This document shows positions 52,338 to 64,000 of a stretch of 64,000 nucleotides of DNA, one piece after another. The DNA comes from Oscarella lobularis. Taxonomy: Eukaryota > Porifera > Homoscleromorpha > Homosclerophorida > Oscarellidae. The stretch's first letter is position 1; each line of letters starts with the position of its first letter. Location of the stretch: NCBI RefSeq assembly GCF_947507565.1, contig NC_089193.1, forward strand, positions 2,042,325 through 2,106,324. The letters run 5' to 3'. The notes beneath the pieces were generated by a model. That model was not told the DNA's origin. It saw only the letters and a program-made list of their open reading frames with translations, and did not search any database. The position numbers and the translations under genes were made by a program.

Positions 52338-54209
52338 TCACGCAGTGGTCAATCTTTCCCACGTTTTTCCCGGCGGTAAACGGCCTCCAATGACGGCCAT
52401 TAACTTTCGCGCGTGCACTGGCCTCATACCCAAATCGGCCAATCCGCTGGCGCCGTATTCCGGCAGCAAATAGCCTTCAACATTCTCGCTTCGAAACGCT
52501 TCTTCGTATTGGCCAAGGCCAAGTTTGCGAAGAAGACAGATAACCCCTTGGACATTTAGCCCACCCAATTTACCTCGAATTTCGTCTGCGTCCAGACGCA
52601 CAGAAGCCGGCGCTCGTTCTTTTGTTGCAACGCGTTTATCGATCGTTGATTGGGTGCGCTCGTTTTCCGCTTGGATTCTTGAAATTGATTTTTTCAGTTC
52701 GCGAATTCGTGATTCGTCTGTCGACGGTAAAATCATTCCGCTGACAGATTCGTACGTTGCTCCTTTGTTTGGATTGACGGAAACGCGTTGCTGAATTAAT
52801 TTATCTGGATCTGCGTATTGGTAATCGCTTTCCAATTTCGTCACGCTTTCGTAATCGTCATCATCATCATTGCCAATTTCTTTTTTTTCTTCTCTTTCTG
52901 CGTCGACGTAGTCGGCTTCTTGTGTCGTCGAAACGTCGTCTTCCGCCGCTTCTTGCCATTGAAGAAGTTTCTTCATTTGAATGCAATTTGTAATCAAATT
53001 CTTTCGCTTACTCAGCAAATTCGCACTCGCAACGGGATCGACTTTTTCGAGACGAACCGGACAATTTTCGTCGTCGTCGTAAACATTTCCGGAAACCTCG
53101 GGCGGCACGCCAACGACAGTAAGAGAACGATAATTAAGAGTGTTTGTTTTTTCATCCGGGTCCTCGTCATTCTCATGGAAACCGCTTGAAGGCATGAGAA
53201 CGGTCACGTACTCAAAACCGCGCATAGATTTCATTGCAGCTGGAATTATTGCCGGGAATTGCATGGCGTCAAATATGGCTTCAAAAGCGCCGGATCCAAC
53301 GCGCGGCACGAGTGATAAATCAAGAGAGGAATAGAGTGCTGAAGCCGTTGCTTCATAGGCAGGGGTGTCAGGGATAAGACGAACCCGGAAGTGGTCGTCT
53401 GTGAGAGTGAGCGCGGGAAGAAGAAGAAGTTGTCCCGTAGAAAGATCGCTTGAGACAAGAAGGGGTTGACGATCATTACGTAGAATTCGAACTATGACGC
53501 CTGGTTTGGGAACTTCGGCTGGATGACGACGACGATAGTGTACGCGAACGCGTTGGGGTAGATTCCATTCTTTTTCGACGATTTGAGCGGCGTAGAAACG
53601 TTTTTTCACGTTGGATCGCGTCGTAAATTGTCCGCCCGTTTTTGCGCCGAGACGAACTTCTTCGTAGCGCACTTCACCCATGTATTCGCTACGACGCGTT
53701 GCGACGAGAACAGCGCGACGACGCGGGGGGCGTGGTGGGGGACCACGCCCACTTGACGATTCCCATTCTGGCGATGACGATCGACTTCGACTCGATGGCG
53801 TTTCTGTGTCTGAATGAACGTCTTCGAGTTCGTCGTCTTCGTTGATTGTATTGTTTTCTTCGCCGCCGTCGTAGCTCTCTTGGACTCGTATCCATGGGGG
53901 GCGTGGTCGCGCTGCGAGAACGTCAGCCGCTGTTTCGTATGTTTTGTCGTCTAATTGCGGGTTGTTTGGAAGGATTTCGATCAGATTCGATGTGTCGAGG
54001 GGAATTGTTATGTTTTTTGAGCTGTTTTCGGCTCGCGCCACCAAAATCGGTTCGTCGAAAGTGAAATAGATGCGTAGGAGACGATTTGAAGGAATCGATG
54101 GACTGCCCGTTTCTTTTCTGTTTTCGTAGCCTCGAACGACTTGAACGTCGACGGGAAATTGAGCCGTTTGGACGAGATCGACGAGAGTTAGCTCCGACTC
54201 AGCCGCCAT
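52338..54209 (-). CDS. GAREM1: GAREM-like adaptor with CABIT and SAM domains
   Basis: An adaptor of receptor tyrosine kinase signalling; vertebrate GAREM is phosphorylated after EGF stimulation and recruits GRB2/SHP2 to ERK activation. The intronless 623-residue frame starts MAAESELTLVDLVQTAQFPV, typical of the CABIT fold, followed by PSNRLLRIYFTFDEPILVAR and a second CABIT block (GVIVRILRNDRQPLLVSSDL, SLTVVGVPPEV). The middle is acidic/Ser-rich with Pro-rich PPPRPPRRR, a plausible SH3 ligand, and several Tyr in acidic context (DYVDAE, YQYADP, YESVSG). The C-terminal SAM domain reads VICLLRKLGLGQYEEAFRSE and ASGLADLGMRPVHARKLMAV. The start at 54209 is the first conserved Met; upstream codons look like UTR. 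CABIT plus SAM separates it from THEMIS. Confidence 0.85.
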   Translation of the reverse strand: MAAESELTLVDLVQTAQFPVDVQVVRGYENRKETGSPSIPSNRLLRIYFTFDEPILVARAENSSKNITIPLDTSNLIEILPNNPQLDDKTYETAADVLAARPRPPWIRVQESYDGGEENNTINEDDELEDVHSDTETPSSRSRSSSPEWESSSGRGPPPRPPRRRAVLVATRRSEYMGEVRYEEVRLGAKTGGQFTTRSNVKKRFYAAQIVEKEWNLPQRVRVHYRRRHPAEVPKPGVIVRILRNDRQPLLVSSDLSTGQLLLLPALTLTDDHFRVRLIPDTPAYEATASALYSSLDLSLVPRVGSGAFEAIFDAMQFPAIIPAAMKSMRGFEYVTVLMPSSGFHENDEDPDEKTNTLNYRSLTVVGVPPEVSGNVYDDDENCPVRLEKVDPVASANLLSKRKNLITNCIQMKKLLQWQEAAEDDVSTTQEADYVDAEREEKKEIGNDDDDDYESVTKLESDYQYADPDKLIQQRVSVNPNKGATYESVSGMILPSTDESRIRELKKSISRIQAENERTQSTIDKRVATKERAPASVRLDADEIRGKLGGLNVQGVICLLRKLGLGQYEEAFRSENVEGYLLPEYGASGLADLGMRPVHARKLMAVIGGRLPPGKTWERLTTA

Positions 54210-54379
54210 CTTGGGGAAAGAGCGAGCGAAAAACGCCCGGATTATACATCTACTGTGACCATAGATGTAATAATCTATGCTGTGACTGTCTGTAGGAAAT
54301 CGGCTATAACTATTGAGTGAGTGAGTGAGTGACTGTGAAATCAAAGTTTGCTGCTGTCAATTAATAGCCTAGGCTTTTT

Positions 54380-54862
54380 CTAATGAATCGTGGATGAGAG
54401 TAAGAAGCATTGCCTTCTCTGATTTCTCAAATTCATGAGAAAAGTGAAACGGCCATTGGGCTTTAGCATATCGTAGGTGCATGTGAGTGTCGGTGCAACG
54501 TCATTGAAACGAAGCCAATGAATGGCCAGATTGCGAAAGATACCGTCGAAGAAGGCGTGGCCCCTTAATCTTCCATTCTTCTTCATTATCGTTTGTTCGA
54601 AGAATAGATTAGGAACACCTTGCGTTGCTTTTTTCGCTTCTTCTATGCGAAATTTATCGGGATCGACGCCGACGACGAGGCCTCGAAGGCCGACTTTTTG
54701 CGCGAGGAGATGCGTGAGATTTCCTGTGCCGCAACCGACGTCCAGAAGCGTTTCGTTAGGCTTCGGTTGAAAATATTCGTCCATTAGCTTCCCGCCGACC
54801 ACGCTTTGGACGTTGCGTGACGCCGTTCCGTACGCTTTTGCTCCTTCTTCGCTTGTGTCCCA
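54380..54862 (-). CDS. Short SAM-dependent methyltransferase-like gene
   Basis: A class I methyltransferase fragment. An open minus-strand frame reads AKAYGTASRNVQ, DEYFQPKPNETLLDVGCGTG (SAM-binding motif I), LRGLVVGVDPDKFRIEEAKK, FFDGIFRNLAIHWLRFND and MLKPNGRFTFLMNL, then stops after about 20 further codons. It resembles the N-terminal half of juvenile-hormone-acid-methyltransferase-like proteins but lacks their C-terminal half. The frame has no ATG before VVGGKLMDEYF (an in-frame TGA lies at 54863-54865), so either an upstream exon is missing from my model or the gene is decayed. It is divergent from SUPT5H. Confidence 0.55.
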   Translation of the reverse strand, partial: WDTSEEGAKAYGTASRNVQSVVGGKLMDEYFQPKPNETLLDVGCGTGNLTHLLAQKVGLRGLVVGVDPDKFRIEEAKKATQGVPNLFFEQTIMKKNGRLRGHAFFDGIFRNLAIHWLRFNDVAPTLTCTYDMLKPNGRFTFLMNLRNQRRQCFLLSSTIH

Positions 54863-54877
54863 TCATTCGCGCTTATC

Positions 54878-54891
54878 TAGCGCACGCTAGC
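54878..54891. promoter_or_regulatory. Promoter palindrome CTAGCGCACGCTAG upstream of SUPT5H
   Basis: It contains TAGCGCACGCTA, the exact reverse complement of the 12-bp core of the UAP1 and CHURC1/TBC1D7 promoter motif. It lies 58 bp before the SUPT5H ATG and just above the methyltransferase-like frame, so it could serve both directions. Confidence 0.6.
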
Positions 54892-54949
54892 ATCCTTCTT
54901 TGCTTTGCTTGCGCGTGTGTCCCCGTGCATTTCTCCCTCCTTTTCAGCG

Positions 54950-57900
54950 ATGTCGGACAGCGAAGAGGGCTATTCAGACAATGAAGTAAGTTTTCGACTG
55001 GGCGGATAGGTTTTTTGGTGTGGGGTTTCCCTAAAGGGGAACGCGCTCCTGTTTTTCTAGAATATCGCCATCGACGACGAAGAAGAAGACGATTTCGACG
55101 ACGAAGAGAGCGCACACATGACGAAACGTCCGCGCGGATCCGAATTCATCCTCGAAGAAGCCGGTAAGAAGCGGAAAAACTAAAAAAAGATAGAAATCAA
55201 TATTCGAATTCGATCGATTAGAGGTCGACGAAGATATTGACGACGATGAAGAGGGAGAAGAAGAAGAAGAAGGCTATCGTAATTTTATAGCCGAATCTGA
55301 TCCATACGGGACATCAGAAAAAGAATTGACGGGAATGCGAAGAATTCACCAAGTCATTACGAGAGCGTAAGAATAAAAAAGGGGCGTGGCACGGGATACA
55401 AATATATTGATTATTAGTGAAGAAGGAACGGAGCAGGATTTAGAGGAATATTATAGACAAAGATATTCTGGTGGATCCGCTGGGGCTAGGTAACATTTTC
55501 TATAGAAAATAACATATTACAAATATTTGGATTTTCAATATTAGATTTGGTACTTCGACTGAAGAATCCGTTGAAGTTTCTCAACAGAGTCTATTACCTG
55601 GAATAAAGTCAACACTGTTTTAATTAATGAATTAATGAATTAATGAATTAATTTTTATAGAGATCCGAATTTGTGGCTTGTCAAATGTCGAATTGGGGCT
55701 GAAAAGGAAACGTGTTTGTTGTTAATGAGAAAATTTCTGGCATTGGAACACAGTGAAAGCGTAGGAGACCTATAATATTTATTTATTATTTTCTGATGAC
55801 GTCAGCTTCCGCCGGCAGCCTCTTCAAATCAAATCCGTTGTCATACCGGAAGGAGTGAAGGGCTACATCTATATAGAATCATATAAGCAAGCCAATGTAA
55901 AGCAGGTACGTGACGTCATCAAAAGAGGGAATTCCTCACGCACGCGTGACGTGAGACATGTATCTCTTTTCCCTATAGGCTATTGAAGGAGTGGGAAATC
56001 TACGTATTGGACTATGGAAACAGCAAATGGTTCCTATCAAGGAAATGACAGACGTTCTCAAAGTCGTCAAAGATCGCGCCACTCTCAAGAGAGGCGCATG
56101 GGTTCGTTTGAAACGCGGAATCTATAAAGATGACTTGGCTCAGGTAAGAAATAATAATATATAAATAGTCAATCACGTGCCTCTTTTTTTCTATATATAT
56201 AAGATTGAGCAATTGGATCCGTCTCGCAGTCAGGTTATACTTCGAATGATTCCCCGTATTGATTACGCGCGTTTGACGAGTAAATCATCGTCGGGGGGCG
56301 GGGCCGGCGATGAGAAGAGCGGCGCCGGCGAAAAGCGCAAACGCCGCGCGCGTCCAAGCGCACAATTATTCGACGCCGATAAAATTCGCGTTGTTGGCGG
56401 CGAAGTCAGTCACGATAGAGATTATTTGGTATTCGAAGGAAATCGCTATAAAGACGGGTTTCTTATTAAACCCATGGCCATGTCCGCTTTGGTATGACGA
56501 TTCTAGTTTTTAATTTATTAGGGAAGATGGGGTTTTTTAGATAACTGAAGGCGTGAAACCGGGTTTGTCGGAATTGGATAAATTTGAAGTGAAACCAGAC
56601 GAAGCTGCGGAAAATTGTATAGGATACATACGCATATAAATATATTTAGTATTTTTTGTGTTGATTAAGTGAGTGGAATGGCGTCTTTTCAAGATCCATT
56701 GTCGTCATCATCAGCTTTCACTCCAGGAGATAATATAATTGTAGTTGATGGAGGTCTGAAGGATTTGGTGGGCCAAATCATCAAAGTTGAGTCGAAATTA
56801 GTCGTCATTAAGCCAAACGATCCAGAAATAAAAGTGAAATAGAATCTAGTTTATATTTAGGAGTGAAATTTTTCGATTAGGGTGATTTGCATTTGGATGT
56901 TTCTCAATTGAGGAAACATTTTCGCTTGGGCGATCACGTGAAAGTGCTCAAGGGTCAACACGAAGGCGATACGGGTCTCGTTTTGCGCGTGGAAGAGAAT
57001 CTCATCATTTTCTTCTCCGATCTCACAATGCACGAAGTAAGAGAACGAAAAATGAAGTTTTTATTCATTTTTTTATTGTTTTTAAGGTCAAAGTTCGAGC
57101 CAATGATCTTCAATTGTGTACGGAACGCGCAAGTGGCGTCGATTCGTCTGGCCACTTTCAATTTGGTGATCTAGTTCAAATAGAGTGCGTTACACACACA
57201 CACACACGCAATTAAATAGATTAGAAATTATTTTTTACGCAGTCAGCAAACGGTTGGAGTTATAGTGAGAATTGAACGCGAAACGTTCAGCGTTTTGAAC
57301 ATGCATGGAAAGGTAGAATAGATAGAGAAAAGAGAGCGAGTGTTGCTGTCACTCCTTAATAGGTTATGACCGTTCGACAACAGTCCGTTGTGCGAAAGAA
57401 CACGCGTTCTGCAGTAGCTTTAGATTCCGAATCGGTATTTAATTAATCACAATTAGCTGTAGAATCATATTTGCGTTCTTTTGTTGTGAAGAGCAATATT
57501 CGTGCGAAGGATATTGTAAAAGTGACGGATGGTTCTTTTGCTGTACGTCTTCTTCTTAATTAGTCTGGGGGGGTTTGGAGTAGTTGGATTCGTGTTTGTA
57601 GGGGTTTCAAGGGGAAATACGTCATATTTATCGTAATTGGGCCTTTCTCCTGTGCAAATCAGTCATTGAGAATGGGGGAATAATTGCTGTAAAAGCTCGT
57701 CATCTTGCTTTAGTTGGTGGATCGCGAGTGAGTCTCTAGAGAGAGTGGATCTATGATCATAGAGATGGGGTTGTTTTTTTTAGAGTGTTGCTCCTTTGGG
57801 TCGTCGTTCGGATTTCGTTGCTCAGTCCCCGCGTCTCAACAGCCCCGCTCATCCATCCAGCGGTTCAGGAAGCGACGGCAAAGGCGGAGGAGGCGGTAGA

Positions 57901-59570
57901 GGAATCCGTAAAGGACGACGAGACAACGAAGTAATCGGAAAAACAGTGAAAATCACTCAGGGACCCTATAAGGGTAACGTAGAACTAACGATTCCTTTAT
58001 TAATTCACGTCCCCCCTCCCTAGGTTATATTGGTATTGTGAAAGATGCGACGGAGAGTACGGCGAGAGTGGAATTGCACACGCGATGTCAAACGATATCT
58101 GTGGACAGAACTCGTCTTCTCGCTGTTGGGTAAGAAAAACGCCGCCTAGACGATTATTTATGCATTGTTTTCTCGTTTTAGGGACGAGAAAAAGACGGGT
58201 GCCGTGTCTGTCTATCATCGTACGCCTATGATTGGAGATCAAACTCCCATGCACGGTAATATGACGCCTATGTACGGAGCGTCAGGGGGTCGTACGCCCA
58301 TGTACGGTTCGCAGACGCCGCAACACGACGGTAAGCTTGGGGTTTTGTCTACTTTATTTGCGAAACGAGTGCACATAGGGAGTCGTACTCCTCACTATGG
58401 CGCTCAAACGCCGTCACACGAGCCAGGAGCTCGTACGCCGTCTTACGGGGTCTCCGGTTCCAGTGCTTGGGATCCCATGCAACCCAATACTCCACGGGGA
58501 CGGTACGTAGTAAAAAAAAAAAAAAGAAAGCCTTATTCGTAATGTTCCTCTCAGGGCTGAGAGCGATTTTGGAGATTATGGCTATGATGGAACGAGTCCT
58601 TCGCCCCAAGTAGATACACGACGTACTACTGTAGAGACGTTTCATGACTTTTTTAGATGTTTCTCAATACGCCGAGCCCTGTGACGCCGGGTGGCGGCTA
58701 CGGTGGTCCAAATACGCCGGGCAATTTCGCTCCGCCGGACACGCCACAAAGCGCCAATCCTTTTACCCCCGGCACGCCACTTAGCAGCGCTGCAATGTAC
58801 AATCAAGAGCCAGCTTTTTCGCCTTACGCACAGACACCGTCTCCCGCAATGAATCCAATGACGCCTGGTAATCCTATGACGCCTTTGGCTGGGGGTGGGG
58901 GTGGAAGTGGAGGCGGCGGCGGCGGCGGTGGCGGCGGCGTTGGCGGGCCAATTTCACCGGCAACGCCTGCTGTCTATAATCCGCAGACGCCTGGTGCCGC
59001 TTTGGGTCACGGCGGCGGTGCCGTCAGCGGCGGCGGCGGCGGCGGCGGCGACCCATTGCCGGAATGGTTGAGTGAGGACGTTGAAGTTCAAATAACAGAC
59101 GCTTTTGACGTGAGAACATACCCCTCCTCTTTCTCTCTAGTATATTAGTTTTTTTCGTGCGTGTAGGATTATGTGAATCAGGTTGGAGTGGTCAAATCTC
59201 TTTCTGTACGTAATCATTTTTATAATATTAATAATAATTAGGGTTTGTTGTTTTTAGCCTGGCGTTGCTTCCGTTTATTTGTACGAAGAGGAGCAAGAAA
59301 TTGCTGTTCCTTTCGATTGCTTGGCACGCGTTCGTCCATCGAAACACAACAAGGCAAGAGAGAGGGAGAGGGGAAAACGCGATTGGTTGCTACTACAGTA
59401 TCTACTTTTAGGTTCGAGTTTTCAAAGGTGGTTGTGACGTCAATATGATTGGTACGCTGATTAATATTGACGGTGCTGATGGAATTATCAAAATTACGGC
59501 TACTGATCAGCTGCGCATTCTTCCTCTTGAATTTCTCGTCAAAATTGTTTTGGACATGTCAAAAGACTAG
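54950..59570 (+). CDS. SUPT5H: Transcription elongation factor SPT5
   Basis: With SPT4 it forms DSIF, which clamps RNA polymerase II for pausing and elongation. The N-terminus [12 protein letters not shown] is acidic. The NGN domain reads [40 protein letters not shown] and [23 protein letters not shown] modules include [27 protein letters not shown]-like segments, [20 protein letters not shown] and a last one near [20 protein letters not shown]. The C-terminal region has CTR-like repeats [20 protein letters not shown] and [10 protein letters not shown], targets of CDK9 in other animals, then a Pro/Ala/Gly part with poly-Gly runs (58890-58945 and 59027-59050). It ends [12 protein letters not shown] and TAG. 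About 22 short exons. Confidence 0.93.
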
Positions 59571-59619
59571 AAGGAATACAATGTTCTTTGTTGACTAATA
59601 CTGTGTTTGTAGACTAAAT

Positions 59620-60825
59620 TCAAAATTTTACTTGGCTAGTATCTATCTGTGTGAGATTCCACGAGGGAAAACGAAAAGAGACGTTTCCTCTCGTCTTTGC
59701 CCATCGAGCATAGATGATTTTCTCAGCTGCAAATCGGTGATGTGTATGCCCTTTATAGTAGCTACATTCACTGCCACCCTCTTCATAATAGTGATAACGA
59801 ATGAACGTTTTAGCGCCTTCAGCTGAACTAGAGAAGAAGTAGAGAGTGAGAGTGAGAGTAGACGCGCGACGCGCAACGTAACGTAACTTCCAAATATGGT
59901 CAAGGAGAGTGACGACGTCACAAAGGCAAGGGCGACCAATCACAAGAGTTACGTTACGTTGCGTGTTGTGGTGAACTCACTCGCAATAATCGCCAGGAGG
60001 AAGTCCGTAGACGACAACGTTGTCACGACACGCCTTGAGTACGATATCAAAGGCAAACCAACCGGTGGTAAGCCACGAGCTCGATTTGAAGCGATCTTTA
60101 CCCGTTTCCCTTTCAAATTGTTTATCCAAAGCGATTATTTTCTCCTTGGTCATTGTGAACGCTTTCAAGTAAGGATAATGTTTGACTAAGTCGACGAGCA
60201 TAGGTTTGAGTATGGGCGTTTTTTGCGGCGGTCCCCACACGACTAAATGATCGCTTTTCTCCTCTTCGAAGTATTTCGAACGACGACCTCTAGGATTGAA
60301 GACAACGCCACCGTTGTGATTGACGATGCGTACAGTCGTTCGTCGACCGACGTCTTTTTCGAAACCACGTACAATTGCACCGTTCATGCGAAAGACGCAG
60401 TCGTGGCTATCGATTTCGGTGCCGGCCGCTGAATTGAGGATGTGTCCCGAGCTTCCAACGAATGCGCATGAGCCGCAATCGAGTGCGAGCACTTCTCCAC
60501 TATTCACGTCCATGTAGCCTTCGATTTTGCGAAACTTTGACGACGACGACGACGACGATTTCGTTGGAGGAGTCTTTGTATTTCTATCGATCGCTGGCGT
60601 TGCAGTTTGCTTTTTCACTTCCTCCTCTCGTGTCTCGACGTCTTTCGTCGTCTGCTCGACGACTTCAGGAGTTTTTATCACGTTATTTTGACGCCGAATC
60701 GATGTCAAAGAATAGAATGTGGCGATGAATGCGAGAAAAACGACGAAATAGAGCGTTCGTTTGAGCCACCCCATTGATTGGATAGAGTCGTGCGCTTGCG
60801 CACTGCACGCCGACCAAACGTTCAA
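59620..60825 (-). CDS. Sialyltransferase (GT29, ST6GALNAC-like)
   Basis: A Golgi type II membrane enzyme transferring sialic acid from CMP-sialic acid. A short cytoplasmic tail is followed by the anchor LYFVVFLAFIATFYSLTS, then a Ser/Thr/Lys-rich stem. The L-sialylmotif reads LDCGSCAFVGSSGHILNSAA, GTEIDSHDCVFRMNGAIVRG and DVGRRTTVRIVN. The S motif reads SSSWLTTGWFAFDIVLKACR. After a 155-bp intron that contains a MITE copy, exon 2 gives FIRYHYYEEGG (VS motif with the catalytic His region), then AHRF-like THHRFAAEKIIYARWAK and TGA at about 59620. All four motif classes are present, so it is probably active. The start may be 60825 or the internal Met at 60774 just before the anchor. LRRC9 starts 37 bp away. 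Confidence 0.88.
59866..59966. mobile_element. Second copy of the 5869-6002 MITE, in the sialyltransferase intron
   Basis: The interior CCAAATATGGTCAAGGAGA, GACGTCACAAAGG and the inverted ends GCGCAACGTAACGTAAC / GTTACGTTACGTTGCG match the copy in PSMD2. The gene's splice donor (GTGAGT, about 59982 on the minus strand) lies a few bases beyond the element end, and the element fills most of the intron. Confidence 0.75.
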
Positions 60826-60862
60826 ACATTCCTAGTCGCTAAGACGTCCGTATCGAGCGAAA

Positions 60863-64000
<3,138 letters not shown>

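Overview
This is compact animal nuclear DNA. Introns are mostly 45-80 bp with GT-AG ends, intergenic spacers are often under 200 bp, and the genes are metazoan (PSMD2, DDX21, UAP1, RPL12, NUP35, RPL15, RPS20, PATL1, CHURC1, TBC1D7, RING1/RNF2, KHK, PINX1, PUR-family, KIAA2013, CPSF3, GAREM, SUPT5H, a GT29 sialyltransferase, LRRC9). Gene content, short introns and the receptor-kinase family suggest an early-branching animal, probably a sponge (my guess is a homoscleromorph such as Oscarella). That placement is inference, since no search could be run.

Layout. 1-2.9 kb is repeat-rich: a partial gene end, a 160-bp tandem repeat, a 660-bp foldback element and an unknown coiled-coil ORF. 2.9-17.8 kb is housekeeping: PSMD2, an unknown gene, DDX21, UAP1, RPL12/NUP35 head to head, RPL15, RPS20 and PATL1. 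17.8-22.5 kb is a tandem segmental duplication. The left copy holds decayed CHURC1 and TBC1D7 pieces and a receptor ectodomain gene that stops inside its first membrane segment. The right copy holds intact CHURC1 and TBC1D7. 22.5-24.9 kb is mostly non-coding. 24.9-29.0 kb is the first full receptor-kinase gene. 29.1-38.9 kb holds RING1/RNF2, KHK, PINX1, a repeat patch, a PUR gene and KIAA2013. 39.3-48.7 kb holds two more receptor-kinase genes in tandem. 49.0-64 kb holds CPSF3, GAREM, a methyltransferase-like fragment, SUPT5H, a sialyltransferase and the 5' part of LRRC9.

The standout is the receptor family. Three genes each encode a signal peptide, a large bilobed class C (mGluR-like) ligand-binding ectodomain, seven membrane segments, and then a complete cytoplasmic tyrosine kinase with all main catalytic motifs. 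The GPCR part lies in one giant exon and the kinase in seven small exons with shared boundaries. This would join GPCR-type ligand sensing to direct tyrosine phosphorylation in one polypeptide. A fourth member has kept only the ectodomain with a C-terminal hydrophobic tail and may be a membrane-anchored decoy or co-receptor.

Other themes are a recurrent promoter palindrome (TAGCGTGCGCTA), head-to-head genes with start codons under 40 bp apart, convergent genes whose stop codons overlap, and small inverted-repeat elements sitting inside introns.
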